Positions 9,061-20,677 of a stretch of 31,814 bases of DNA are shown here, one piece after another (positions within the stretch are counted from its first letter, which is position 1; every line of letters begins with the position of its first letter). The notes under the pieces are model-generated. The model had not been told where the DNA came from. It searched no databases and was given only the letters and a program-made list of their open reading frames with translations. The stretch comes from Pigoraptor vietnamica (Eukaryota > Opisthokonta > Filasterea), in NCBI GenBank assembly GCA_943704525.1, contig CALSCQ010002791.1, positions 1 to 31,814 on the forward strand, given 5' to 3'. A program made the translations under genes and the position numbers.

Positions 9061-12000
9061 ATGACGACGGAAGAGCCCATGGAGACTGTGGAAGAGCAGC
9101 CCGTTGCCGACGAGAAGCCCTTGGCGTCGGAAGAATCGCAACCGGAGCCTATGCTCTCGTCCACGGAGCTCTCTTCGCGCACGTCCTCGCGCGACATTAT
9201 CACGCAGCGATCAAACGAGACACAGGACGACGACGAAGATGACAGCGTCATCATTGACCCGATGACGCCGGAGGTGGGCGACGCTGGAGCGCTGTGGCTG
9301 TGTGGAACTTGCCTCCCTCTCGACAATTCGCTCTTTCCACTGCATGAAGAGGCACTCTGTGCGTTGTCGTGAGTTGACGCTCGCGGTGTGTGCACGCAGG
9401 TGCGTTCCGGCGCCCCTCTCTTTGGGAAGCTGCCAAACAACGGCGTTCTGACAAAAGAGCGCGTGGCGGAGGGCCTCTCGTGCATGGGGCGTTCGGCGGA
9501 TGGCCTCAAGCACGTGTACCTCAAGTTGACGCTCTCGGTGGGTGCCGCCGGTGTGCGCACGCGTAGGCACTGGTGTGGACGCGATGGGAGAGAGTGACAC
9601 GGGAGTGAGGGGAAGAGGGGCAGTGATTGTAACGGGGACATTAGAGATATCGTCTCGGTTTTACACAAGGGACGTGTGGCTATGGAATCCACTTGGGAAA
9701 TAGAGATGTCGGACCGTATATCGTAGACGTGTGTCCATCGACTTCACTAGAGAGAGTGGAGAGAGGGCAGATGTGGGCTGCGTGTGTTCTAATAGAAGCC
9801 GCTCTGCTTTGCGCAGAGATGCGGTCTTGCGGACATTTCGCTCGCGTCGCGGTACATTCACATACAAGAGGTCGACGTCTCGTTCAACTCTATCACAGGC
9901 ATGTCCCTGCGGTCGCATGGCGCTGCTGTCGCGTGACCGCAGTTGCAAGTCATCCTTGTGGCATGTTTCTGTCTGTGCGTGTGGTGCCCGCAATTGGGAA
10001 GTGTGTGCGCGTGCGAGCCTGAAATTGTGCACGCACGCGTTCAAGAGCGCACGAGTGCATGCAGAAGTCAATGTGTGTGCGTGCACGCGTGCTTACTCGG
10101 TGAGCGTGTGCAAGTGTGTAGTGTGCGTTCGCGTGCAAGTTTGTATTGTGTGCGGACGCGCCGAGAGTGCATGAGTGCGTGTGCGCGTGCACGCGTGCTC
10201 ACTTGGTCGGCCGTGCGCAGATCTTTCTCCGCTGGGCGCGATGGCCAATCTCCTCCGCCTCAATGCATCGCACAACCGCCTCACAAAAATCCTCGACTTT
10301 GAGCCGCCCTTGAACCTCCAGGTAAGTGCGTGTGTGCATTGCAGCGACAGTGTTGCTGGCGCGCAGAGCATGTGTTGCAACGTGTGTGTGCGTCGCACGT
10401 GGCGTTAAGCCCTGCACGCTCACATACACACGATCTCTGTGAGCCCATTTTGTCGAGGAATGAGCCAATTGAAATGACGGCGCGTGTATCACATGCTCGC
10501 TCCTATATGTCTGTGTTGCACACTTGCCAACTCGTTTGCCATGCGGCAACGCAGGAGGTGAATCTCTCGTACAATTCGATCACGGCGATGGTCGACCTCT
10601 CGGCACACAAGGGCCTGCGAAAGCTCATCTTGGACCGTATCCGCCGCTCAGCTTCTCTTCTGTTTCCCGTTTTTGTGGTCGTCATGCACGCTTGCAGCGC
10701 GCGGAATAGGCCAGCGAATTGAGTGATGTAGACGGGTGTCTTATGTGCTGGACGTCTTTGCACTTTTGGCTAGGTTTTTGCGTGAAGGAGTGCGAGAGAG
10801 TGCGAGGCTTATGCCAATTTCTTACGGGCGTTCTTTCGCTATTCCCCCGTTCTATTCTCTGCGTTTGTTTCCCTTGACCGCACGTCTCCCTTGTGTTCGC
10901 ACAGACAACAAGATAACGCAAATCGAGGGCGTGCGCGACTGCCAGCAGATCACGTGCCTCAGCCTGTGCCACAACATGATCGAGCGCATGGAGAACCTCG
11001 ACGGCCTCAGGCTTAGGGAGCTCTACCTGGTGTGTGCGTGTGCATGCGTGCGCGCATGTGTGTGGTCACGTGTGTGTGTCGGTGTGTAGTGCGAGTGTGC
11101 AGGCATGTGTCGGCAACATTGATCCATCAGCATGCAACGCATGTATAGCGCACGTGTGTGCATAACATCCCATATCACTCTGGAGCCGTGGGTTCTAATG
11201 CGCCCATTCATCACGCTTGCAGAGCGGCAACGCCATCCGCGAAATTGAGAACATCGAGACGCTCGACAATCTCTCCGTGCTCGACCTTAGCTACAACCAC
11301 ATACGCAGCATGAAGGGGCTCGAGAACCACGGCCTCCTCCACACCATTCGCCTGCAGTCCAACGAAATTGGCGACGTCGCCGAGGTCAAGTACATTAGGT
11401 GCGTGCCTCGCTTCGGTGCTGCTGCCATGTACGCACTTTCACTGTCGCCTGGTGCTCGTCGTTGCATAATCTCAACCGACGCCTCTCTACGTCGGTGTTG
11501 TGCGCCTTGGGTCATCTTGGTTTGTGGCGTGTTTGCGTCACGCGTGCCGTATCGTTTCTGTTCTTTCGACTGCCTTCGCCTTCTACTCCATGGACCAACA
11601 CTCCTAACGGCGTCTGCCCCCCCCCCCCCGCAGGGACCTCCCACTCCTTCGTGACCTCAATCTCCGCGGCAATCCGCTGCAAGAGATGGACAACTACCGC
11701 CTCGCGCTCGTCTTTCGCGTGCAGTGCCTCAAATCGCTCGACGGGGACGAAGTAACGGCCGAGGAGAAGGTCAAAGCCGTCAACAAGTTCGGTGGGTGTG
11801 CTGTGTGGCGTCGTGCGCTGTAGATGTTCGTCGGGACTTTCCCAAGGACCTCCAGCTGGGGGTCCTGCCATCAACGGTCTGCAGTATGTCTCCTCGCTGT
11901 TCACGAGATATCGTGTCACATGTGGGAGTGGATGGATGGCACTCAGACATTGTGCCCCCTTCGCTTACACGTGACGCCGTTTTTGCAGACCCTCCGCCGG

Positions 12001-12151
12001 AGGTTGTCGCCGCCATCGACCACGCCACGCACGTGACGCGCGCGCTTCACCAGCCGGCGCACATTCGCGCGAGCACACCGGTGGCCTCGCGTGACGTGTC
12101 GCGGCGTCGCCCTTTCCAACCCATCGTGCTGTTCGGACCGTCAGGGGTGGG

Positions 12152-12198
<47 letters not shown>

Positions 12199-13824
12199 AA
12201 ACACGTCTGTGTGCGGGGTGGGGATGCTTTTGCAGGCACACACGTCTTGCGCTCGGGGAGTGCATCACTCAAATGTGGTCACGTGACACAGGTTGGCAAG
12301 CGCACGATGACGCGTCGCCTCTGCAACGATTTCCCGGACGACGTGTCCATGGCCATCTCGCACACGACGCGCGCGCCACGCGAGGGTGAAATGGACGGCG
12401 TCGACTACTACTTTGTCGATCCCGAGGTGCGCAAGAGGGAAATGCTAAGCACGCTTAGAAGTCGTTTGTTTAACACTTTAGCACTCGCACGCCGAGATTG
12501 GTGTATGGGCACGCGCTCTTGTGAAGACGCCGTGGGACGTTTTGTTGTGTGTGCGTGGATGCCTTTTGCGGCACACGCTATTGTGAACACGGCTTGGTGT
12601 GTGTGCGCGGATGTCTTTTGCGTGTGTGCGTGGATGTCTTTTGCGTAGATGTCTTTTGCGTTCAGTAGGCTTCCGTGTGCGGCACAACGCGCGACTTATC
12701 CGTTGGCCTTGTGCGACTTGTTGCAGACGATGGCACAGATGATTGAGGATGGCAAGTTCATCGAGACGAGCGTGTCGAACGGCGCCATGTACGGCCTCAG
12801 CGGCGCATCCGTCGAGGAGATAGCAGAGGCCGGCAAGGTCTGCATCATCAACATGGAGTTTGAGGTGGGTGTCTGCGCGTTGCCAATTGCGTGTGTTTGT
12901 GTGCGCGTGGGTGTGTGTGTGCATATGTGTGTGAAGTACTTTTGTTTCTGTTTGAGTAGGAATTGCTCGAATGTGGGCTGTGTCGTCTCTGCTCACTAAT
13001 AATCCTTCGTGTTCCAGGGGGTTATGACGCTGAAGCGGACGTATCTCGCGTGCCGGTACATCCTCATTCTTCCTCCGTCGAGCGAGGAGTTGCAAGACCG
13101 CATCCGACGACGCGGCGCAAACACAGAAGCTCAAATTGCCGGTTTTGTGGACAAGCTCGGCGAGTACGAGTCGTACGCCGCTGTGCCGGGCTTCGCGGAC
13201 GAGATCATCATCAACGAGGTGGGTGGCTAATGCAAGGCCTATAATGCGTGCATTGTACGTAGGCGCACTATGACTCTACTATCGATGTCTCCATTCTGTG
13301 CCGTACTCATGCCATCCTTATGTGCGCAGGATCCCGAGGTCTCATACGCGGTCCTCAAGACGCATCTGCCAGCGGACATTCGCAAGAAGTTCCGGCTCGC
13401 TTCGCACGCATACTTCAACCCGCCGCCGCGAAACAGGCAGGTGGAGGCCGCTGCCGCCGCTGGAGCCGTGCCAACACCGCCTCGCGGCTCCCCGAAGTCG
13501 AATGGACGCCAGCTGCGGATATCGACGACGCCCACGACGATCGTCAGCGCACACGCACCCCCTCCCGAGGAGACCCATCAGCCCCCAACACAGCAGCATA
13601 CAGCGCATGCTCCGCCACAGCACGCGCCGCCTCCGTCGTCGTCGTCCGGAGGGTCACGTGTGAGCCTTCCGCCGCAAGGAAAGAACGTGCACAACCTGCC
13701 GCCCCTGATTTTGCCGGGTGCTCGGAACACGCCGGAGCGGTCTCGGTCGGGCAATTCGGGACGGTCACATACGTCGAGGGCGTCGATCATTTCCGAAGAC
13801 ACGTCAGAAGATGACAACTCTTGA
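9061..13824 (+). CDS. LRGUK: Leucine-rich repeat and guanylate kinase domain protein (LRGUK homologue)
   Basis: Thirteen exons: 9061-9273, 9400-9537, 9817-9898, 10221-10321, 10555-10636, 10905-11029, 11223-11398, 11634-11791, 11989-12146, 12292-12426, 12727-12864, 13018-13218, 13330-13824; 733 aa. An acidic N-terminus leads to about nine LRRs of the SDS22 kind (residues ~118-345: LNASHNRLTKI, LDLSYNHIRSM). A capping segment follows, ending AVNKFDPPPEVVAA, as in animal LRGUK. The guanylate-kinase domain (~400-590) has a full P-loop GPSGVGK (408-414) and the GMP-site motif TTRAPREGEMDGVDYYF. Unlike the animal protein, which has lost some GMP-contact residues here, this one looks catalytically complete. 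The Pro/His/Ser-rich tail (~600-733) is probably disordered. In animals LRGUK is needed for sperm axoneme and manchette formation, so a ciliary role is inferred. The upstream in-frame ATG at 8953 is an alternative start. Confidence 0.93.
9899..10220 (+). other. GC-AG intron in LRGUK
   Basis: Exon 3 ends ATC ACA G at 9898 and the intron opens GCATGT; the acceptor is GTGCGCAG at 10220. The join makes SFNSIT-D-LSPLGAMANLLRLNA, aligning without a gap to the first LRR of animal LRGUK. The next GT (9903-9904) would leave the wrong phase. The sequence just before the cut (ACAG) pairs well with U1, as is usual for GC donors. Confidence 0.75.
12156..12197 (+). repeat. (GT)n microsatellite in an LRGUK intron
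   Basis: About 21 GT units lie within nine bases of the donor of the intron that splits the P-loop (between GPSG and VGK). Shorter GT-rich tracts follow the donors of the introns at 11030 and 12865. Confidence 0.9.
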
Positions 13825-14258
13825 CGGATAATATTGACTTAATACAACTGTACACTTGGCAAGGCGGTTTGTTCGATGTGCCATGGAACTGAAGCCAGCG
13901 AGTGGGGACAAAAAAAAAAATCGTACACGACTGTAACAGCGTTAAACAGCCATGTCACCAGGGTTACCGCCAGCCAATGGGAGTGGGCGCATGTCACCCG
14001 ATGACTGCATCAGTGACACATGTGTGGCGCGTGATTTCTCCGTGCTCCGTGTGTTGGCAACGTGACTGGAAAACCCCGGCGGGATGCGGAGAAGTCTGCG
14101 TCTCTTTTCTCTCCCCTTTCCCCTCGCATGTAGATCGTACTCCATCTAATGCTAATGCTGCTCTTCTCTTCGTTCCCCCACACCTGACACACTCACACTT
14201 TTTTCGGCAGTAAGACTCGGGCACTGCTTAGGAGTCGCCTACAGTGGTGCTACCCACC
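13825..14258. promoter_or_regulatory. Intergenic region between LRGUK and receptor B
   Basis: These 434 bp are the LRGUK 3' flank plus the promoter of the receptor at 14259. There is an A-run (13911-13920) and a CCAATGG at about 13974, but no clear TATA box or gene. The receptor start sits in a strong translation context (CCCACCATGG). Confidence 0.5.
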
Positions 14259-17061
14259 ATGGCACCTGTCAAGCGCACGCACGCACTCTCACACCTTGTC
14301 GTCCTGGCATGGCTCGTCCTGTGGGTCGGTTCCGCGCGTTCCGACATTGTCTTTGGGCAGTCGACGGTGCTCACGGGAACGGTGGCGGACCTGGGCATCG
14401 ACATGCGTGACGGCATACGGGCGGCCTTCCACGAAATTAACCGGCAGGGCGGCGTGCGCGGTCACAACCTCACGCTCATCACGTACGACGACGAGTACGT
14501 CGCCGCAAATGCCGTCAACATGACACGTCGCCTGCTGGAGGTCGACAACGTCTTTGCGTTGATTGGAAATGTGGGCACAGCGACGGTGACGGCCATCCTC
14601 CCGCTGATTGCACAGCACGGCGTCCCCCTTGTTGGGGCCCTCACCGGCGGCTATGCGGACCTGCGCTCGCCGCACAATCCTTACCTCGTGCACGTGCGCG
14701 CGTCGTACGTCGACGAGGCCACCGCAATGGTCGACTACCTCGTTAACAAGCGGCTCATGACGCGCATCTCCGTGTTCTACCAGGACGACGCGTTTGGTAT
14801 CGCCGGATATCAAGGCGCGAAAGCCGCACTCGCGCGCATGGGTCTCTCTGTGGAGAGTGAAGGGACGTACCCGCGCAACACGGTCGACGTCCAGGCGGGA
14901 CTTGACGCCATCGTGACACAGGGGCACCCGGAGGCCATCCTCGTCATCGCAGTGTATCTCCCCGCGGCCGAGTTCATACGTCGTGCCAAGGTGGACGCGC
15001 GGTTGCGTTACGCGGACAAGGTGCAGTTCATCACGGTGTCTGCCGTGGGGTCGAACTCGCTGCGAACGGCGCTGCAGGGTGTTACGGAGAACGTGATGAT
15101 GATGGAGGTCGTCCCGCACCCCTTTCTCAACGAGAACGGGCACGCTGCGTGGGCGGGAGGCGCGTTTAAGCTCGTGGAGAACTTCAACGCGGCGCTTGCG
15201 GCGTACAACGCTTCGATTGCGCCCACGCACTTCAACCTGGAAGGGTATCTCGGAGGGCGGCTTGTTGCGGCGATCATTGAGCGGATTCCCATGAGGTACG
15301 CCGGTGACTCGAACAGCGTGTGCACATGTACCACGCAGACACGATCGCATGCACATTATTGGCGCGGGCGCATACACGCGCATGCACAGTAAACACGCAC
15401 AACACACGTGATGCGCACGATGCCATACACGGACGCACACGCACATACACGCGCACGGGTACGTGCCAACGTCAGTTCCATCTTTCTTGCAGGGTGCCGC
15501 TCACGCGCCGCTCGTTCCTCGACGCCGTTTACACGAGTTCCGTATTCGTCATTGACGGTCAGCTGCTCGGTCCTTACCGCAACATCACTGGGACATGCCC
15601 ATTCAAGATATGCACGTGGGTACTGCGTGATACGCACATGCACAACCCACCTCTTCTTGCCTCCCACGCGTCCAAAAGAGTGTCGTGCACAGCAACAGCA
15701 CTCGTCGAAGCGACCCCTCACCACTCTTATCTCCTCTCCTGCGTACTCACACACACGCGCGCGCGCGCACACACACACACACATATATCATTGCAGTTGT
15801 AACCAGGGCATGAAGGAGCTGTGGGCCGCGCGCATGGACGACGTCACGAAGGAGTTTCTCCTCGTCGAGGACGGAAAGTTCAGCTTTTTTGATACGTGTT
15901 TCACAGCTACGTCCGCCCTCCTCAAGCCGATCGTTTTCGGCGCGTCGCTCCCCCTTCGTCTGCCGCCGAGCACCCCCCTCACGTCCGAACGCCTTGCCGA
16001 TCGAATGTGGACGTCGGCCATGTCCCCGCTCAACATCACAGTGGCGGGTGATGTCGTCGCGAGTGCCGCGCGCGCAGCAGCCCGTGGGCTTGCCGACGCG
16101 TTTGCGGAGACGAACGCGGCCGGTGGAGTGCACGGACACAGCATTCACCTCAAGGTCGCTGACGACGCCGGTTCTCTCTCGACGCTCTCGACGAACGTTC
16201 GTAGCCTTCTCGTGGACGAGCACGTTTTCGCCTTCGCAATTCCCTCCGGGACGTCGTCCCTTGTGCAGATGGAGGCGGCAGTGGCGGCGGCGACGGCGGA
16301 TGCAGCGACAAGAGCGTACCTCGCTCGCAGCGGCGCCATTCCGTCCGTGTATCCGCTTGTCTCGCCGCTCACCGCCGACCTCTCGGCACGCGCGCCCTTC
16401 GACAAGGCGCGCGTGTTTCTGATGGCGTCGCACAGGGACGAAGCACGCGCGGCAGCCAAGTACGCCTACAACACGCTCGGGGCGCGTGCCATCTCCGTGA
16501 TCTTCCAGACCACTCTCCCCGGCGTGGACGGGAGCGGCTATGCGCGCACCGCGGGGATTGACGGCACGCAGATCCACGACGCGTTTGTCGAGGCGCTGGG
16601 GCACTACGGCGTGCTGCCAGAGCGCACGGCGCCGTTCACGAGCCTCGTCGACATCGAAGACGGCCTCACGCGTCTCTTCTTCCGCGACTCCACCCCGGAT
16701 GCCGTGTTCGTGGTGGCCGAGGGGGACGAGCTCGAGTACATTGGCCGGCGGCTGCTTACGTCGGACCAAACGGCCGGGACGGCAGTCTTCGTGGGCTCGT
16801 ACGCGCGACACACGCTCACGACGCGGACGCTTCCCGATCTCCCTCCTGGCCGCCTCTTTATAGCGGACAGCGCGTTTGCTGTTGGGAATTTGACGACGGC
16901 GGCGCCGTTGCCGGGAAGTGCGATCGCGGCTCTGGATGCGTACGGATTGGGATATGCCACTGGGCGGTACATTGCGGCGAAGTTGGCTTCGATTGTTGTG
17001 AGCGAGATGACGCAGGATGCATTCGTCAACTCCATCTACTCCGAGTGAGTGTGAAGGCTGG

Positions 17062-17113
<52 letters not shown>

Positions 17114-17118
17114 GTGTG

Positions 17119-17167
<49 letters not shown>

Positions 17168-18287
17168 AGTGTGCAGTGTGAGACTGGTCCTACCGTGATG
17201 GACTATGACACTTACCCCTTCGCAGAGAGATCACGTCTGTTCCCGGCGTCGGCGAATTCGGACGTCTTGTCTCAACGACGTGTTCGACGTCGTCGACAAC
17301 AGCCACGACAGCGGAGGACAAGTGCCGGTGCAACCAGGCCGCAGGTGCGCCTCGCGCTTTGTCAGCATAGCCGCTGTGGCCCTATCATCCCGTGAAGAAA
17401 GGGTGGCAAAGATAAGGCGTACACGTCTCTCGTCGACAGTAACGTTTCGAAGCGAACACACAATCACCTCACTCACAACGCAATTTTCAAACGCTTGTTA
17501 CCCGCAGAGCGCGTGTCCGTGTTCGGTCTCGCTGTGCTCAACGGCCTCGTAACGGCGTCCCTCGTCGACCACCTCGACTTCAACACGTGCGGCGTCAGCA
17601 ACAACGAGTACGTCAGCCCTTACTCCGAGTGCGAGGCGCTCGAACTGAAGAGCTTCACATTCGCCGAAGACTTTGCGTCGGCCAAGGCAATTAACAAGGC
17701 CGGCGTCGCGTACACCATCTCGGGCATCGTCCTCGTGCTGCTGCTGGCGTTCGCCGCGGCTGCGTACGCGCTCACGCGTCCCGCGCTCAAGAGCCTGGCG
17801 AAGCGCGCGACGATCACCCTGATACTGCGGTCGCTGTCGAACTACGTGCACCTCCTGACCATTGTCATCGAGGCGTTCCAGCTGACGAGCATTGCGCTCG
17901 CGGCGGACCTCGGGTGGACGAACCTCAAGGACTTCACGCACGCGATGGAGTACATTGGGCTCGAGTTTGCGTTCTCGTGGTACTGGTACGTCATCATGAC
18001 GCTCGCCGTGCTGTGGATCCTCTACGCCGTCCTCATCTGGACGGGCGCGACCGAGAAGATGCGCGAGTGGGAGTACGGTCACGTGCTGCTGTTGCCCATC
18101 GCACACCTCTTGCCGCTCATGGGCACCCTGGGTGAGTGGGGGTTGGGAAACGTGTCGGCAGTCATCTCTGAATTGCTCGTGCGTGTGTGTGCGTGTGTGT
18201 GTGTGTGTGCGTGCGTACGTGCGTGCGAGTGCGTGCGTGTGTGTGTCTGTGTGTGTCTGTGTGTGTCCGTGTGTTGCGTGTGCGTGT

Positions 18288-18323
<36 letters not shown>

Positions 18324-20328
18324 TGGGGGGGGGGGGGGGGGGGGGGGGGGTATGCGTGCGTGTGTGTGTGTGTGCGATTGCAGGGTTGCGTTAAATGGCC
18401 TCGTTCACTCACCACGGATCCCTCCCTCTCCCGCAGGCTACATCCCCACGGTCATCACACTGATGCGTTCGTTTGCGTGCGCGTACACCGACACGGGCGG
18501 CGTGTACCTCGAGGCGCACTGCTCCGTCGACTGCTGGACGGCCGAATCGTGGCCCATCGCGGTTTGGGGGATGCTTGTCCTAATCGCATTCGTGCCCATC
18601 GCTGTCATCACGGCGTTCTTGTGGGCCGAGCTGCAGGATAAGCTCGACATCAAGTTCCGCGGAGGGTTCGAGGTGTGTGTGTGCGTGCGTGTGCGTGTGA
18701 ATGTGCTTGTGTGTGCATGTGTGCGACGCGTGTGTGCGGGTGTGAGTACGTGTGTGCGCGTGTGTGTGCGTGTGAGTACATGTGCCCGTTCATCTGTGTG
18801 CCCGCGAGCATCCACTCACTCTCCCATCGCCTCCAGGTGATCGACTATCTCGCGAAGCTTGCCATGTGCGTCCTCCGCATCTTCTTCGTCCGCTTCACGA
18901 GCGTTTTCCTCGCCCTCATCCTCGCCCTCAACACGTCCATGGCTGCCCTCGTGCTCATTCGGCGACCGTCCCTCGTCACATGGGTCGACTACGTCAAAGC
19001 AGCGTCGTACGGCGTGTCGATGTGGGCGGCCATTCTGGGGCTCGCTTCGCACGAGACGGGCGGCGCGGGCAGAGCGTGGCCCGAGGCGTGCCTCATCGCC
19101 GGATGGGTCGCCATATTCCTGTTCACCGCCGCATTCATACGCATCAAGCACCCGCAAATCCGCGTGAGACCCGCCGAGACCGTCAAGGGGCGCGACCGGT
19201 GAGAGTGCTGTGTGCGCGTGTGTCAGTCAGTTGCTGTGCGCATGTCATGTTAGAGTTCTCTAGCGTATGTACATGCGCGCGGTGTGTGTATGTGTGTGTG
19301 TGTGTGCGTAATTGTGTTGTGCATATGTTTGTGTGTGTGTGTGTGTGTTTGTGTGTGTGCGTGTGTATGCGTGTGCGTGTGTTGTGTATATGTGTGTGAC
19401 ACTCCACCCACCGCCGCAGCATTCGCAAGATTGCGCGCCTCTTCCAGTCCCTCAAGAAGGCCGTCAGCCAGGGAAGGTCGCGCTTCGGCTTTGGCAGTAA
19501 GGCGAGTCTCGGCAGTTCCAGCACGACAAGCGGTCTCGGCGAAGAGGGATGGGCTCTGCTCGAGGGCTGCGTGCGGCGATGGAAGGCGGAGAGCTTGCTG
19601 AGCGAGAGCGATTGCGATATCCTTGCGCGTTTCGTGTGGGCGCGAGACGACGTCCTAGCCGTGCTGTTCGAGCGGAGCGGCCGCAAGCCCGACAGCCTCC
19701 TCACTCTTCTCCGCAAGCCCGTGCTGGACATGCTATCGGACGAGCACGCGTCTGCGTGGGGCATTCGCCGCTCGACTTCCGTCGGGTCGTCCGGACGTCG
19801 CGTGTCCGTGGAAGTCAGGAAGAACAGCACTTCGCTGGCGGTGCCGTCGTTCTTGTCATCGGGGAGCGGACGGAGAATATCCACAGTGCAAGCCCCGATG
19901 TCGCCCGTTCAAGAGGCCTCTCACACCAACGGGCACGCGCCGGTGTTCGTGAACGGGCAGGAGCTGCCGGTGAAGAACGCCGACGAGGGGGACATTGGTA
20001 CAGGTACGCTTCTTTCTGTTCGGGCGCTGGGAGGAAGGAGAGTTAGTGTGCATGCATTAAGCACGTGCGCATGTGATTGCTGTGATCGCTACTATAATTG
20101 GTGCCCCGTCGGTATTGACGACAGTTGAATCGCGCTCTCGACCATGATGCAGTGGCTGTCGAAGTCCCTCTCTTCGGCGCCTTCCCGAGCGAGGGCATTG
20201 CGACCGAGCAGCAAGACGGCGTCCACGACAACGCGCACAGTCCGGACAACGTCCCGGTGCCGGCGCACGCTGCAGCCGCTCAAGTGCTGGCTGCAACGGA
20301 GACGCCCACCGACGGCACCTTGCCATGA
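14259..20328 (+). CDS. Double Venus-flytrap multi-pass membrane receptor, paralogue B, complete
   Basis: Nine exons: 14259-15295, 15493-15615, 15797-17044, 17226-17344, 17508-18131, 18437-18672, 18837-19198, 19420-20003, 20153-20328; 1502 aa. A signal peptide (1-28) precedes DIVFGQS. The first periplasmic-binding-protein domain spans about 29-385 (NRQGGVRGHNLTLITYDDEY, RISVFYQDDAFGIAGYQGAK). The second spans about 430-800 (AAGGVHGHSIHLKVADDAG, VFLMASHRDEARAAAKYAY). A Cys-containing linker follows (TCSTSS, CRCNQAAG), then roughly 7-8 hydrophobic helices between 905 and 1232. A short luminal loop has paired cysteines (SVDCW, with AYTD before it), recalling the membrane module at the end of many large protist surface proteins. 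The cytoplasmic tail (~1250-1502) is Ser-rich. Two flytraps over a seven-helix-like bundle resemble class C GPCRs in plan, but I see no class C sequence signature. A role in sensing small solutes is inferred. Confidence 0.88.
15751..15786 (+). repeat. (CA)n/(CG)n tract before a splice acceptor
   Basis: A CA-rich run with a central GCGCGCGC stretch ends about ten bases before the acceptor of receptor B exon 3. It occupies the place where a pyrimidine tract would normally sit. Confidence 0.85.
17067..17163 (+). repeat. (GT)n microsatellite in receptor B intron 3
   Basis: A nearly pure GT run of about 97 bp, with two or three CG interruptions, begins 22 bases after the donor at 17045. It fills most of the 181-bp intron. 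Confidence 0.95.
18178..18377 (+). repeat. GT microsatellite and 26-base G run in receptor B intron 5
   Basis: A degenerate (GT/GC)n tract runs to 18324, followed by an uninterrupted run of 26 G (18325-18350) and further GT. The G run may form quadruplex structure in DNA or pre-mRNA. Its stated length is doubtful because homopolymers this long are poorly sequenced. Both lie in the intron between two exons coding membrane helices. Confidence 0.9.
19284..19399 (+). repeat. GT-rich tract in receptor B intron 7
   Basis: Interrupted (GT)n with TGCGTG and TATGTG variants lies in the 221-bp intron (19199-19419) before the exon coding the cytoplasmic tail. The preceding intron (18673-18836) is also GT-rich directly from its donor. 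Confidence 0.9.
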
Positions 20329-20677
20329 CTGCGCTCGCGCCCCTCAGGGAGAGGCCGCGTTCGCCGCTCTCCGACGCGCACGAGGGCCACAGATCCCCGC
20401 TACCGCCGATACACCGAGACGACCCGCCGCAGGGCTGAGCCCGCGGGCAATTGGAAGGCCAGCGACCTCAGAGAAGGTGCAATAGTTTGGAGAATACAAG
20501 CACGCACAAGCGCTACGAGACTGTGTCAAGACAGACTCGGAGACGAGAAAGTAACATGACAACAACAGCCTGAGAGAGAGATCATTACGCATCGCTCACA
20601 TCGCAAGCACAACCACACAAAAGACGGTGAGCACCGCACTCGAGAACAACCGGATGGCAGAGAGCTAACCGGCGAGG
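20329..20677. other. Intergenic, 3' of receptor B and 5' of the C1q-like gene
   Basis: These 349 bp lie between two genes on the same strand. I see no gene, TATA box or repeat. The stretch 20520-20677 is purine-rich on the plus strand and is probably the 5' untranslated region of the next gene. Confidence 0.4.

Noticed and set aside
14289-15446. 385-codon minus-strand frame opposite receptor B exon 1
   Set aside because: Shadow of a GC-rich coding exon; the plus strand carries the recognisable domain and shares exon structure with its paralogue. The same applies to 15747-16811 and 17498-18415.
15301-15480. CA/CGCA-rich stretch in receptor B intron 1 as part of the coding exon
   Set aside because: Reading through gives low-complexity sequence and a stop; splicing at 15296 and 15492 restores the match to the paralogue.
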